DNA from: Pseudoalteromonas caenipelagi
GTDB lineage: Bacteria > Pseudomonadota > Gammaproteobacteria > Enterobacterales > Alteromonadaceae
Length of the DNA: 57,494 nucleotides
Direction: 5' to 3'
Assembly (NCBI RefSeq): GCF_013140855.1
Contig: NZ_JABBPG010000015.1
Span: 1-57,494, forward strand
The translations under genes were made by a program, and so were the position numbers. The notes under the pieces are model-generated. The model searched no databases. It was given only the letters and a program-made list of their open reading frames with translations, and was not told where the DNA came from. This document shows positions 9,321 through 17,603 of the stretch, piece after piece; within the stretch, counting starts at the first letter, position 1; each line of letters begins with the position of its first letter.

Positions 9321-9357
9321 TTAAAAATAGCAGCTATGCCCAAGTGAGCATAGCTGC
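9321..9357 (-). terminator. Rho-independent terminator of the fatty-acid transporter gene
   Basis: On the minus strand a 10-base-pair stem (GCAGCTATGC at 9330-9339 paired with 9348-9357, 8-base loop) is followed by TATTTTTAA. The stem straddles the stop codon of the gene at 9334, so the last codons are part of the terminator. Confidence 0.75.
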
Positions 9358-10653
9358 AATGATCACACCGCTGAAAATAAGTTGGATGAGGCAAAACCCC
9401 ATTATATCTTTAGCTTTTAATCCTGCTATCGCGAGCACGGGGAGAGCCCAAAATGGTTGAATTAAGTTGGTCCAAGCGTCTCCCCAAGCGACCGCCATAG
9501 CGACTCTAGCAATGTCAGCTTCTAGCATTTGCGCTGCAGGTATCACAATAGGGGCTTGTACAGCCCACTGTCCACCGCCAGATGGCACAAAAACATTCAC
9601 TAAGCCTGCACTTAAAAAGCTCCAAAAAGGTAGAGTTTCAGCGTTACTGATAGATACAAACGCAGATGAAATTTGTTGTGCAAGCCCTGATTCAACCATT
9701 ACGGCCATGATCCCAGCATAAAAGGGAAACTGTATAACAATCCCTGCGCCTCCTGTAATAGCTTGATGCAAGCTGGCAAGTAAACGGGCCGGAGTTTGAT
9801 GTAGTAAAATGGCTAGGAATAAGAAGATCGCGATGACACTATTAAGATTGAGCGTTCCATCAGCAAAAACAAAATAATGCACTAAATAACTACAGCCTAA
9901 TAAACCAATCAATGTACCGAGTAATTTACTATGCTCAAGCTTTTGTGCAGGAGTCAGCGTCCTTTCATCTACTTTTTTTTGTTCAATATGTTCTTCTAGT
10001 TTGCTTTTATCAATCAGTATTTGCTGATTTTTGGGTGGTAGCAGCAGCGCATTAACTAACGGCAATAAAATAAATAAAAGTAATAATATGAGTAGATTAA
10101 ATTGTGAAAACAAAGTTTCTTGAGTTGCTATAACGCCAATGCTTGAAGATACAAAATGTCCTTCACTGGCTATCGTTAATGGTACTGAGCCTGATAAGCC
10201 GCCATGCCATACGATAAAACCGGAATAGGCACTAGCAACTAAAACTCTGTAATCTACTGCCACTTGCTTAGCCAAAGCTTTAGCAAACAAAGCGCCGATG
10301 ACTAAGCCAAATCCCCAATTAATCCAGCTGGCGAGCATAGCTACTAAGGTAACCATGATAATGGCAAGCACAGGTTTTTTTGCCTGTTTTGCTAGCTTAT
10401 CGAGAGCCTTAATACATATTGGCGTACTGGCTAGCATATACCCTGCAAGTAAAATCATGAGCATTTGCATTGCAAAAGTAAGCAGCTTCCAAAAGCCTTG
10501 GCCCCACGCGGTAACAGCTTGTATTGGAGAGAATGGCGTGACGAGGCTAGCTAAAGCGAGTACGATAAGCGTCAGCAATAAAACAAAAATATATGGGTCG
10601 GGTAGGTAGCGCTCTACTAAGTTACTGATTGGGCGAGTGACACGGTATAGCAT
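9334..10653 (-). CDS. Short-chain fatty acid transporter, AtoE family
   Basis: A 439-residue polytopic membrane protein of about 11-12 helices matching the AtoE/short-chain fatty acid transporter family along its length. The opening after Met is soluble and contains RYLPDP, followed by helix one; near the C-terminus are the family motif FVPSGGGQWAVQAP and the WGDAWTNLIQPFWALP stretch. Family members import acetoacetate, butyrate or related acids. No acyl-CoA transferase or thiolase genes (atoDAB) are adjacent, so it stands alone here. AGGA lies about 6 bases before the ATG. It ends in a good terminator. Confidence 0.9.
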   Translation of the reverse strand: MLYRVTRPISNLVERYLPDPYIFVLLLTLIVLALASLVTPFSPIQAVTAWGQGFWKLLTFAMQMLMILLAGYMLASTPICIKALDKLAKQAKKPVLAIIMVTLVAMLASWINWGFGLVIGALFAKALAKQVAVDYRVLVASAYSGFIVWHGGLSGSVPLTIASEGHFVSSSIGVIATQETLFSQFNLLILLLLFILLPLVNALLLPPKNQQILIDKSKLEEHIEQKKVDERTLTPAQKLEHSKLLGTLIGLLGCSYLVHYFVFADGTLNLNSVIAIFLFLAILLHQTPARLLASLHQAITGGAGIVIQFPFYAGIMAVMVESGLAQQISSAFVSISNAETLPFWSFLSAGLVNVFVPSGGGQWAVQAPIVIPAAQMLEADIARVAMAVAWGDAWTNLIQPFWALPVLAIAGLKAKDIMGFCLIQLIFSGVIIAAMLTWA

Positions 10654-10848
10654 AGATCATCCTGATATTATTTTTTGCACAATAATAGCTAACATTTACG
10701 CCAAAAGTTAGCCTTTTAGGCTAACTTTACAAACAAACGAAATATAAAGCTTTTTGTTAGTTATTGTTTTAAAAGAAATTTAAGTTGGCACGATAAGTGT
10801 ATTAGACTAAATAGATACATAAATTAGTAGATAAAAAGAGAGGATACC

Positions 10849-11088
10849 ATGGCAGGACAAGGTTCAGGTGGTAACGTAATAGCGGCAATTTGTAATATCT
10901 TTTTCCCTGGATTAGGGCAATTAGTACAAGGACGCATTTTAGCAGCGCTGATTTTTGCAATCGTTGTATTTGGTGGATATGCACTATGGTTTTTAGTTGT
11001 GCCCCCAGTCATTGGTGCGGTAGTACATCTATGGTCTATTATCGATGCGGCTCGATATACGAACTACTCAGGTTACGAGCGCCGTTAA
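10849..11088 (+). CDS. Small two-helix membrane protein, TM2-like
   Basis: A 79-residue protein with two hydrophobic segments (about residues 10-27 and 31-60) separated by the turn FFPGLGQLVQGR, like the loop of TM2-domain and related small membrane proteins. The ribosome site GAGAGGA precedes the ATG at good spacing, which supports it as real despite its size. I do not recognise a defined function. It stands alone behind a 195-base upstream region and overlaps the convergent AEC transporter gene by 21 bases. A possible promoter is TTGGCA at 10785 with a poor -10 (TAAATA) 17 bases later. Confidence 0.75.
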   Translation: MAGQGSGGNVIAAICNIFFPGLGQLVQGRILAALIFAIVVFGGYALWFLVVPPVIGAVVHLWSIIDAARYTNYSGYERR

Positions 11089-11991
11089 CCACAAAGCGAG
11101 CGTTAACACGCTTAATAAAGTTGATAAAACCACACTACTTGCCAGCACCGATTGCTGGCATTGTAGTTGGCGAGCAACTAAATATGCATTTACCCCAAGA
11201 GGCGATGCACTCATCAAAGTGAGTACTGCAACTTGTTTAGTTGGTAACTGCATTCCCCACTTCGCGAGTGCAAATACCGCACTTGGTAGCACAATTAATT
11301 TAATCACACTAACGCATAAAGCGCCTCGCCAAGCCCCCTTCAATGAGTAATTGTTCAAGCTTGCTCCCAAAGCAAGTAATGCCCCAGCTATTGCCGGTTC
11401 AGCTAATAAAAGTAGCCCCTCTTGCAGTGCTTGTGGGAGTTTGAGGTTCACGTAATTACACAGTAAACCGGCGCTTATACTCACTACGATTGGGTTAATT
11501 AGCAATGGTTTAAATGCCGTGACAAAACGTCCTTGAAAGGCGCTTGCGAGTAGAAAAGTACAGCCAAACAACAATGCACTGTGGAATGTGATTATCACAA
11601 ACACCATCGCTCCATACTCAGGCCCTAAACTTGCAATAATGATTGGTAAGCCAACGAGGATAGTGTTTGAGTAAGTACTTGCTAATGATAAGACTGCACT
11701 ATCTGCAGTGTTTTTTTTCATAACAAGCGTTAACGCGGCAAAACAGAATAAATAGACAGTGAGCACTGGTAGGTAAAAACTTAACATCACCGAGCTTGAT
11801 AATGCATGACTGAGATCGGCTCGATACATACTAATAAATAGAAAGACGGGTATTGCAAGGTTAAATATAAACAGCCTGAGTCCATCTAGTGCCGATGTAC
11901 TAAATATATTGAGTTTTGCACAACCGTAGCCAGCCAAAACCACAAATATTATAGGAAACAAAATGGACAGTGCAGTCATGTTGATGCTCAT
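11068..11991 (-). CDS. AEC (auxin efflux carrier) family transporter
   Basis: A roughly 307-residue membrane protein with two bundles of hydrophobic helices, as in the AEC/PIN-like family (bacterial examples include malonate and other organic acid carriers). Recognisable features are the N-terminal LSILFPIIFVVLAGYGCAK helix and the C-terminal half with SASPLGVNAYLVA. The frame extends up to 12030, but the ATG at 11991 (or 11979) starts closer to the first helix; no strong ribosome site separates these choices. Substrate cannot be inferred from neighbours. The 3' end overlaps the small membrane protein gene by 21 bases. Confidence 0.85.
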   Translation of the reverse strand: MSINMTALSILFPIIFVVLAGYGCAKLNIFSTSALDGLRLFIFNLAIPVFLFISMYRADLSHALSSSVMLSFYLPVLTVYLFCFAALTLVMKKNTADSAVLSLASTYSNTILVGLPIIIASLGPEYGAMVFVIITFHSALLFGCTFLLASAFQGRFVTAFKPLLINPIVVSISAGLLCNYVNLKLPQALQEGLLLLAEPAIAGALLALGASLNNYSLKGAWRGALCVSVIKLIVLPSAVFALAKWGMQLPTKQVAVLTLMSASPLGVNAYLVARQLQCQQSVLASSVVLSTLLSVLTLALWLTALVT

Positions 11992-12086
11992 TAGTTGAAA
12001 ACCGACGCATTGTCTTAGTTTACATGGCATGTATCAAGGGGAACAGCGTATAATAGCTGTATGGCATAGTTAGTTTGAGTCGTATT

Positions 12087-12455
12087 TTGGAATATCAATT
12101 TATCAAAGATCCTATTATGGGTTTTAGAGTTAAAATGAGTGATGAGCACATGCTGGTGGGGCGCTGGTTAAATGAGGAGCTGCCTTTTGAGCAGGTCGCT
12201 ATATTGCTTGAAACCGCAAATGATTTACCTATTAGCAAGCAAGTAATGGTTGTTGACGGTAAAGAGATCCGACTTACTTTGTCACATGAAGAAGCACTCT
12301 TTGAATCACACGCATTGTTTCATCAATCGGATGATATAAGTAAGTATGCGGATGATGCGTTGGAGCTCGATGAGCATGGCCTTGCAAGTGGCTGTGGCTA
12401 TGAAGATTTTATGGAGTTATTGCTAGCGTGGCATCAATTCACAAATCGAAGTTGA
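12087..12455 (+). CDS. YacL family (UPF0231) protein
   Basis: A 122-residue soluble acidic protein. Its N-terminus (EYQFIKDP...FRVKMS...VGRWLNEE) lines up with the start of E. coli YacL, and the C-terminal GYEDFMELLLAW matches the family's GVEDFLQVV region. The frame opens at a TTG at 12075, but the TTG at 12087 matches the family N-terminus better. No ATG is available near the start and the ribosome site is weak. Function in this family is not established. It is convergent with the oxygenase gene, 14 bases apart. Confidence 0.75.
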   Translation: MEYQFIKDPIMGFRVKMSDEHMLVGRWLNEELPFEQVAILLETANDLPISKQVMVVDGKEIRLTLSHEEALFESHALFHQSDDISKYADDALELDEHGLASGCGYEDFMELLLAWHQFTNRS

Positions 12456-12461
12456 TGCCAC
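12428..12461. terminator. Inverted repeat at a convergent junction
   Basis: A perfect 10-base-pair stem (GTGGCATCAA at 12428-12437 with TTGATGCCAC at 12452-12461, 14-base loop) spans the YacL-family stop codon and ends 9 bases before the oxygenase stop. No T-run follows on either strand, so calling it a terminator is tentative. Confidence 0.4.
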
Positions 12462-12469
12462 AACATACA

Positions 12470-13174
12470 TTAGCTGGTTGGCGCCCCATAGATCTGCTCT
12501 GCGCGATTAAATAGTACCCATGATGTTAAGATATACTTGTCATTCGATATGGGCTTATTACCACGATGCGTATGGGTAAAATAACCTGGTGCAATAACCA
12601 TGGTGCCTTTTTTCGGAGCGATTTTTTTCTGTTGATAATAAAACTCAGTTTCGCCACCTTCATCAACATCATTAAGGTAGAACATAAATAATAATACGCG
12701 GTGCAAAGCTTCGTTATGGCTTTGCTGTGGATAGACCTCGCTGTGCCAATATGGATAACCTCCTTTATTAATTTCGTATTTTTGTGCCTGTATGTTTCCT
12801 AAACGAAATAGTTGTTGGGTAAGCAACGGAAGTTGCGGTTTCCCTACTTCTTCAAAGTTATCGAAGGTAACATCAACAGGCTCACCTGTCTTAGGATGGT
12901 ATACCTTCAGCCCAAATGCTCCGATGATCATAAATAAGTGCTCCTCTATATATTTAAATACATGCTGAGCTGTCACTTGTTGTATATGTTGCAGAGGTTG
13001 GGCATATTCTTGATGCGAGTTTAAATACAGATCTTGGCTAATTTTTTTGCTAAGGTCGACGCCGCCAGAGGTGATCCCTTGTTTTAAATGTGGGCTTTGT
13101 TCAAATAGGTCGATAAATTGGTCACAAAACTCAGCGCTTAGCGCGTTGTCATAAACGCGTATAAAATCTGTCAT
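12470..13174 (-). CDS. 2OG-Fe(II) oxygenase (prolyl 4-hydroxylase-like)
   Basis: A 234-residue protein whose C-terminal half is a double-stranded beta-helix oxygenase domain. Iron ligands are probably H144 and E146 in WHSEVYP and H203 in THTHRGN, with K214 or a nearby basic residue for the 2-oxoglutarate carboxylate. The first pair reads H-x-E where most relatives have H-x-D; both are known in the superfamily. EGGETEFYY and KKGTMVIAPG are typical strands. Likely substrates are proteins or small molecules; none is indicated by the neighbours. TAGG precedes the ATG by about 8 bases. Confidence 0.82.
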   Translation of the reverse strand: MTDFIRVYDNALSAEFCDQFIDLFEQSPHLKQGITSGGVDLSKKISQDLYLNSHQEYAQPLQHIQQVTAQHVFKYIEEHLFMIIGAFGLKVYHPKTGEPVDVTFDNFEEVGKPQLPLLTQQLFRLGNIQAQKYEINKGGYPYWHSEVYPQQSHNEALHRVLLFMFYLNDVDEGGETEFYYQQKKIAPKKGTMVIAPGYFTHTHRGNKPISNDKYILTSWVLFNRAEQIYGAPTS

Positions 13175-13202
13175 TATTTTACCTACAGTTATTGGAATTA
13201 TT

Positions 13203-13592
13203 ATGTTGTCTGAAAAACTGATGCCGCGATTTAGCGAAACCGATGTTCTTGGTCATATAAACAATACCGTACTACCCGTATGGTTTGAAGCCGCCAGAGT
13301 GCCTATTTTTAAAATATTCACACCAGATCTTAATCCACATCAATGGAAGTTGATTGTGGCAAAGGTAGAAGTTGTTTTTAAAGGTGAGCTATTTTATGGG
13401 CAAGAAGTTGAAATAAAAACGGCCATAGAGCATATCGGTAGCAGTTCATTCGTTATATTACAGCAAGCGTGGCAGCATGGTCAGTGTTGTGCAGAAGGTA
13501 AAACGGTGATGGTTAGATATGACTTTGCAGCAAAAGGCGCGCAATCACTCTCAGAGGATGAACGCGCGCAGCTAACAACATTTATGGTGTAG
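13203..13592 (+). CDS. Hotdog-fold acyl-CoA thioesterase, 4HBT/YbgC type
   Basis: A 129-residue protein covering one hotdog domain. The signature SETDVLGHINN at residues 11-21 gives the catalytic Asp14 and the conserved His-Ile-Asn-Asn turn of the 4-hydroxybenzoyl-CoA thioesterase/YbgC group. Family members hydrolyse acyl-CoA thioesters in the cytoplasm. It is divergent from the oxygenase gene, with a 28-base gap between starts, and its 3' end overlaps the convergent membrane protein gene by 11 bases. The physiological acyl group is unknown. Confidence 0.87.
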   Translation: MLSEKLMPRFSETDVLGHINNTVLPVWFEAARVPIFKIFTPDLNPHQWKLIVAKVEVVFKGELFYGQEVEIKTAIEHIGSSSFVILQQAWQHGQCCAEGKTVMVRYDFAAKGAQSLSEDERAQLTTFMV

Positions 13593-14607
13593 TGTTTACT
13601 CGAAATTGATGACCAATTGCGGCTGAGATACAGGGCTTAACTTGGTAGGTGTAGTATGTATTGTCAGCCGTATCATGTTTTACAATTTCAAGTACTTCAA
13701 AGTCATTGAGCTCAATAACTCGGCTACCCGCGGTATGCTCGCAGCGTGATTTACTATCGGCTTCGTTATTGAAAATGAAGTTTTCTAAGATCTGAGTCAC
13801 TTTGTTTTCATAACTTGTCGCCCTTCGCTTAAACTTTTCTCCTACCTCATTAAGCTCTGCCATTGATTGCGCAAGACTGGGATCGTTTTGTACGGCTGAT
13901 GGTACCTGCTCTTTTGGGGTTGTTTCTATTTTAAGGTTCAAGCCATCGTCAAGGTCGCTAATAATACCAGTTGTTGTTGTGCTGACATCATTGAGTGCAC
14001 CAGTATAGGTCGCTAATGAGGCTAATTGGATAAGCAAATATAAGCCTGCACCAAAACGAACTAGGCCTGTAGTAATTGGAAAGCGATAGCCTGGTGGGTG
14101 CCACAAAGCGTGTAAACCAAAAGGTCTGAGCACAAGCAATGCCAGCAGGTAGAGAGGAATAGCAAATTGGATGATAAGCAATACCACTAAGCTGGTAATA
14201 AAGAACCAAACGGGTATTGATAGTAGGACTGCAAAGTTATGTGTATAAGGTAAATTATCTGCACTGACACCTGTAATACCATTCACTTGGCCAGAAGCTT
14301 GTACTAAAGCGTAATTGGCAACGAAGGCATAAAAAAGCAAAATAATGGCTTTGCCGGGCAAGCTGTCCCAAATCTTAATAAACTTTGGCCAAAATTCGCT
14401 TAATATGGCAATCAAAACCAAAACGGTGATAGGCACAGTGAAAGTGTTATTTGGTATACCTTCATGCAGATATAAAATACTGACAACAATGGCAAGTAAA
14501 TAACACTTTTGAGCTAAGTTCAAAGAACACCAAAATGACGTCAAACGTTGTTGATAGTGTTTTAGCTTATCTGTTAAAGATTGATAGTAAGGTAGCTTTT
14601 TTATCAT
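13582..14607 (-). CDS. Unrecognised multi-pass membrane protein with a C-terminal soluble domain
   Basis: I do not recognise this 341-residue protein. It has four to five hydrophobic segments in the first 230 residues, then a charged region of about 100 residues with a short helical stretch and two cysteines (one at SRCEH, one at KPCIS). The frame is open to 14655, but that start lies inside an inverted repeat behind uvrA, so the ATG at 14607 is preferred; neither choice has a clear ribosome site. It follows uvrA on the same strand and may be read through from it. Its end overlaps the thioesterase gene. Confidence 0.65.
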   Translation of the reverse strand: MIKKLPYYQSLTDKLKHYQQRLTSFWCSLNLAQKCYLLAIVVSILYLHEGIPNNTFTVPITVLVLIAILSEFWPKFIKIWDSLPGKAIILLFYAFVANYALVQASGQVNGITGVSADNLPYTHNFAVLLSIPVWFFITSLVVLLIIQFAIPLYLLALLVLRPFGLHALWHPPGYRFPITTGLVRFGAGLYLLIQLASLATYTGALNDVSTTTTGIISDLDDGLNLKIETTPKEQVPSAVQNDPSLAQSMAELNEVGEKFKRRATSYENKVTQILENFIFNNEADSKSRCEHTAGSRVIELNDFEVLEIVKHDTADNTYYTYQVKPCISAAIGHQFRVNTTP

Positions 14608-14625
14608 TGTTATGGACGGAAGATA

Positions 14626-14652
14626 AAGGGATGTAGTTAAACTACATCCCTT
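14626..14652 (-). terminator. Perfect inverted repeat just downstream of uvrA
   Basis: A 12-base-pair stem (AAGGGATGTAGT at 14626-14637 with 14641-14652) with a 3-base loop begins 6 bases beyond the uvrA stop. The bases after the stem on the minus strand (TATCTTCC) are not a T-run, so termination efficiency is uncertain; it could instead protect the uvrA message end. Confidence 0.5.
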
Positions 14653-14658
14653 CAATAG

Positions 14659-17478
14659 TTAAAGTAAAGGTTTCAGATATTTTCCTGTGTGTGACGCGCT
14701 ACATTGTGCGACGTCTTCAGGTGTGCCAGCAATAAGGATTTGTCCGCCACCAGCCCCGCCTTCTGGGCCTAAGTCGACAATCCAATCTGCGGTTTTTATC
14801 ACATCAAGGTTGTGTTCAATCACCACAACGGTATTGCCGTGATCACGCAAACGATGCAGTACAACAAGAAGTTGTTGAATATCGTGAAAATGTAGACCGG
14901 TAGTGGGTTCATCTAAAATGTATAGGGTTTTTCCTGTATCACGTTTAGATAGCTCTCGGGCTAATTTAACGCGCTGAGCTTCACCACCAGAGAGTGTTGT
15001 CGCTGCTTGTCCAAGACGAATGTATGATAGGCCAACATCCATTAAAGTTGTTAGCTTTCGGTTGATCGCGGGGATCTTATCGAAAAACTGTTGCGCATCC
15101 TCTACGGTCATTTCCAGCACTTCGTGGATGTTCTTACCTTTGTAAAGTACTTCCAAAGTTTCTCGGTTATAGCGCTTACCAGCACAAATGTCGCAGGGCA
15201 CATACACGTCCGGTAAAAAGTGCATTTCAACTTTTATAACACCATCACCTTGACAGGCTTCACACCTTCCCCCTTTAACATTGAAGCTAAAGCGGCCGAC
15301 TTTATAGCCTCTGGAACGCGCTTCTTGTGTGCCTGCAAACAGCTCACGAATGGCAGTGAAAATACCAGTATATGTTGCTGGGTTTGAACGCGGAGTACGG
15401 CCAATTGGGCTCTGGTCGATATCAATTACTTTATCGAAGTGTTCAAGGCCTGATATAGACTTGTGCGGTGCAGCCTCTGCTGTCGTAGCGCCATTGAGCT
15501 CAGTGTGCGCTAGTTTAAATAAAGTATCATTAATCAACGTCGATTTTCCAGACCCAGAAACCCCAGTAATACAGGTCATTAAGCCAAATGGTATTCGCAA
15601 GTCGACATTTTTTAAATTGTTCCCTGAGGCACCAAATAATTCTAGCCACTTATCATTGATTTGGTGGCGTTTTTTAGGCACTTCAATTGCTTTAGCACCA
15701 CTGAGATATTGGCCTGTCAATGAGTTTGGATTATTTACTATGTCGTCTCGACTACCTTGCGCGACCACGTAGCCACCGTGCACGCCAGCGCCAGGGCCAA
15801 TGTCGATAATATGATCAGCGGCACGGATTGCATCTTCATCATGCTCTACAACAATAACCGTATTACCTAAATCACGTAAGTGGGTGAGCGTGCTGAGCAA
15901 TCGGTCGTTATCTCGTTGATGCAAACCAATAGAGGGCTCATCAAGTACGTACATAACCCCAACAAGACCTGCGCCAATTTGACTGGCTAAGCGGATCCGC
16001 TGTGCTTCTCCACCTGATAGGGTGTCGGCACTGCGTTCTAGAGATAAATAGTTCAGGCCTACGTTGATTAAAAATGACAGGCGGTCACGAATTTCTTTGA
16101 GGATTTTTTCGGCGATCTGGGCTTTTTGGCCTTGCAAAGTTAGCGTATCAAAAAAGTTCATTGCGTCGCCAATACTCATGGTTGTTACATCGGGCAACGT
16201 GGTTTGGCCGATAAACACATTACGCGCCTCTTCACGTAATCGCGAGCCATGACAACTAGGGCATGCTTGGCTAGTTTGATACTTACTTAATTCTTCTCTC
16301 ACCGAGCTTGATTCTGTTTCACGATAGCGGCGGTTCATATTATTAAGCACGCCTTCAAACTCGTGATTTCGAGTGATCAAATCGCCACGGTCATTGCGAT
16401 AATTAAATGCAATTTTTGTCTTTCCAGAACCTTCTAAGATAACTCTTTTAGCTTCATCGGGAAGTGCCTGAAAAGGGACTTCCAAATCAAATTGATAGTG
16501 CTCGGCAACGGCTTGAAGCATTTGATAGTAATAAAAGCTACGCTTATCCCAGCCTTTGATTGCGCCACCACTTAAACTGAGTTCTGGGTTTTGTACCACT
16601 CTATTAGGGTCAAAATACTGGCGAACGCCTAATCCATCGCAACTTTGACAAGCGCCAGCAGGGTTGTTGAATGAGAATAGTCGAGGCTCTAACTCAGTCA
16701 TGGCATAGCCACAAGTTGGACAAGCAAAGTTGGCCGAGAAGATTAACTCCTGTGTTTTGGCGTCATCCATATTGGCGATCACGGCAATGCCAGATGACAA
16801 CTCAAGGGCTGTTTCAAATGACTCAGCTAGACGTTGTTGCAGTCCGTCTTTCACTTTAAATCGATCAACAACTACTTCGATAGTATGCTTTTTATGTAAC
16901 TCAAGTGTTGGAGGATCGGATAGGTCACACACTTCACCATCAATACGTGCTCGTATATAACCTTGGCTTGACAGCTGCTCTAGAAGCTTTACGTGCTCAC
17001 CTTTACGGTTTTTAACAACAGGTGCTAACAGCATTAATTTGCTGCCCTCAGGTTGCTCTAGCACTGAATCGACCATCTGGCTGATAGTTTGTGCTGCTAA
17101 GGGGAGGTCATGTGTTGGACACCGAGGCTCGCCAACTCTGGCAAATAGAAGTCGCAGATAGTCATAGATTTCAGTGATTGTGCCAACGGTAGAACGAGGG
17201 TTATGTGAAGTTGACTTTTGCTCGATAGAGATGGCCGGAGATAAACCTTCGATATGATCGACATCAGGCTTTTCCATTAACGATAAAAACTGTCGAGCGT
17301 AAGCTGAAAGCGACTCAACATATCTTCTTTGACCTTCAGCGTAGAGCGTATCAAATGCGAGTGATGATTTTCCTGAGCCCGACAGACCAGTGATCACGAT
17401 TAGCTTATCACGAGGTATGCTCAGCGAAATGTCTTTAAGGTTGTGCGTTCGAGCGCCCCTGACTTCTATTTTATCCAT
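14659..17478 (-). CDS. uvrA: Excinuclease ABC subunit A
   Basis: A 939-residue UvrA, the length of E. coli UvrA. Both ATPase modules are intact: Walker A GLSGSGKSS near residues 31-39 and GVSGSGKST in the second half, two ABC signatures LSGGEAQR, and zinc-finger CxxC pairs (CPTC...CQSC in the first, CEAC...CDIC in the second). UvrA2 scans DNA for bulky lesions and loads UvrB in nucleotide excision repair. The gene diverges from a solute-binding protein gene. I looked for a LexA operator in the 125 bases upstream and found no convincing one, unlike E. coli, where uvrA is SOS controlled. Confidence 0.98.
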   Translation of the reverse strand: MDKIEVRGARTHNLKDISLSIPRDKLIVITGLSGSGKSSLAFDTLYAEGQRRYVESLSAYARQFLSLMEKPDVDHIEGLSPAISIEQKSTSHNPRSTVGTITEIYDYLRLLFARVGEPRCPTHDLPLAAQTISQMVDSVLEQPEGSKLMLLAPVVKNRKGEHVKLLEQLSSQGYIRARIDGEVCDLSDPPTLELHKKHTIEVVVDRFKVKDGLQQRLAESFETALELSSGIAVIANMDDAKTQELIFSANFACPTCGYAMTELEPRLFSFNNPAGACQSCDGLGVRQYFDPNRVVQNPELSLSGGAIKGWDKRSFYYYQMLQAVAEHYQFDLEVPFQALPDEAKRVILEGSGKTKIAFNYRNDRGDLITRNHEFEGVLNNMNRRYRETESSSVREELSKYQTSQACPSCHGSRLREEARNVFIGQTTLPDVTTMSIGDAMNFFDTLTLQGQKAQIAEKILKEIRDRLSFLINVGLNYLSLERSADTLSGGEAQRIRLASQIGAGLVGVMYVLDEPSIGLHQRDNDRLLSTLTHLRDLGNTVIVVEHDEDAIRAADHIIDIGPGAGVHGGYVVAQGSRDDIVNNPNSLTGQYLSGAKAIEVPKKRHQINDKWLELFGASGNNLKNVDLRIPFGLMTCITGVSGSGKSTLINDTLFKLAHTELNGATTAEAAPHKSISGLEHFDKVIDIDQSPIGRTPRSNPATYTGIFTAIRELFAGTQEARSRGYKVGRFSFNVKGGRCEACQGDGVIKVEMHFLPDVYVPCDICAGKRYNRETLEVLYKGKNIHEVLEMTVEDAQQFFDKIPAINRKLTTLMDVGLSYIRLGQAATTLSGGEAQRVKLARELSKRDTGKTLYILDEPTTGLHFHDIQQLLVVLHRLRDHGNTVVVIEHNLDVIKTADWIVDLGPEGGAGGGQILIAGTPEDVAQCSASHTGKYLKPLL

Positions 17479-17603
17479 TTTGACCTAATTACAAGTTGAG
17501 TGGCAACGATTGTTAGCGCAACAGTATCGCATACTTTGCCAAAAATTAACGTATCTTTGCTAAACGAACTAAACTAGGCTTTAGGATCAATTACTGAACA
17601 AGT

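Noticed and set aside
10786..10801. TGGCACG resembling a sigma-54 -24 element ahead of the small membrane protein gene
   Set aside because: The matching -12 element would read GTGTA, without the essential GC dinucleotide. A weak sigma-70 reading is just as good.
15234..16960. Several open frames of 60-150 codons within uvrA on both strands
   Set aside because: They are shadows of a fully conserved uvrA coding frame.
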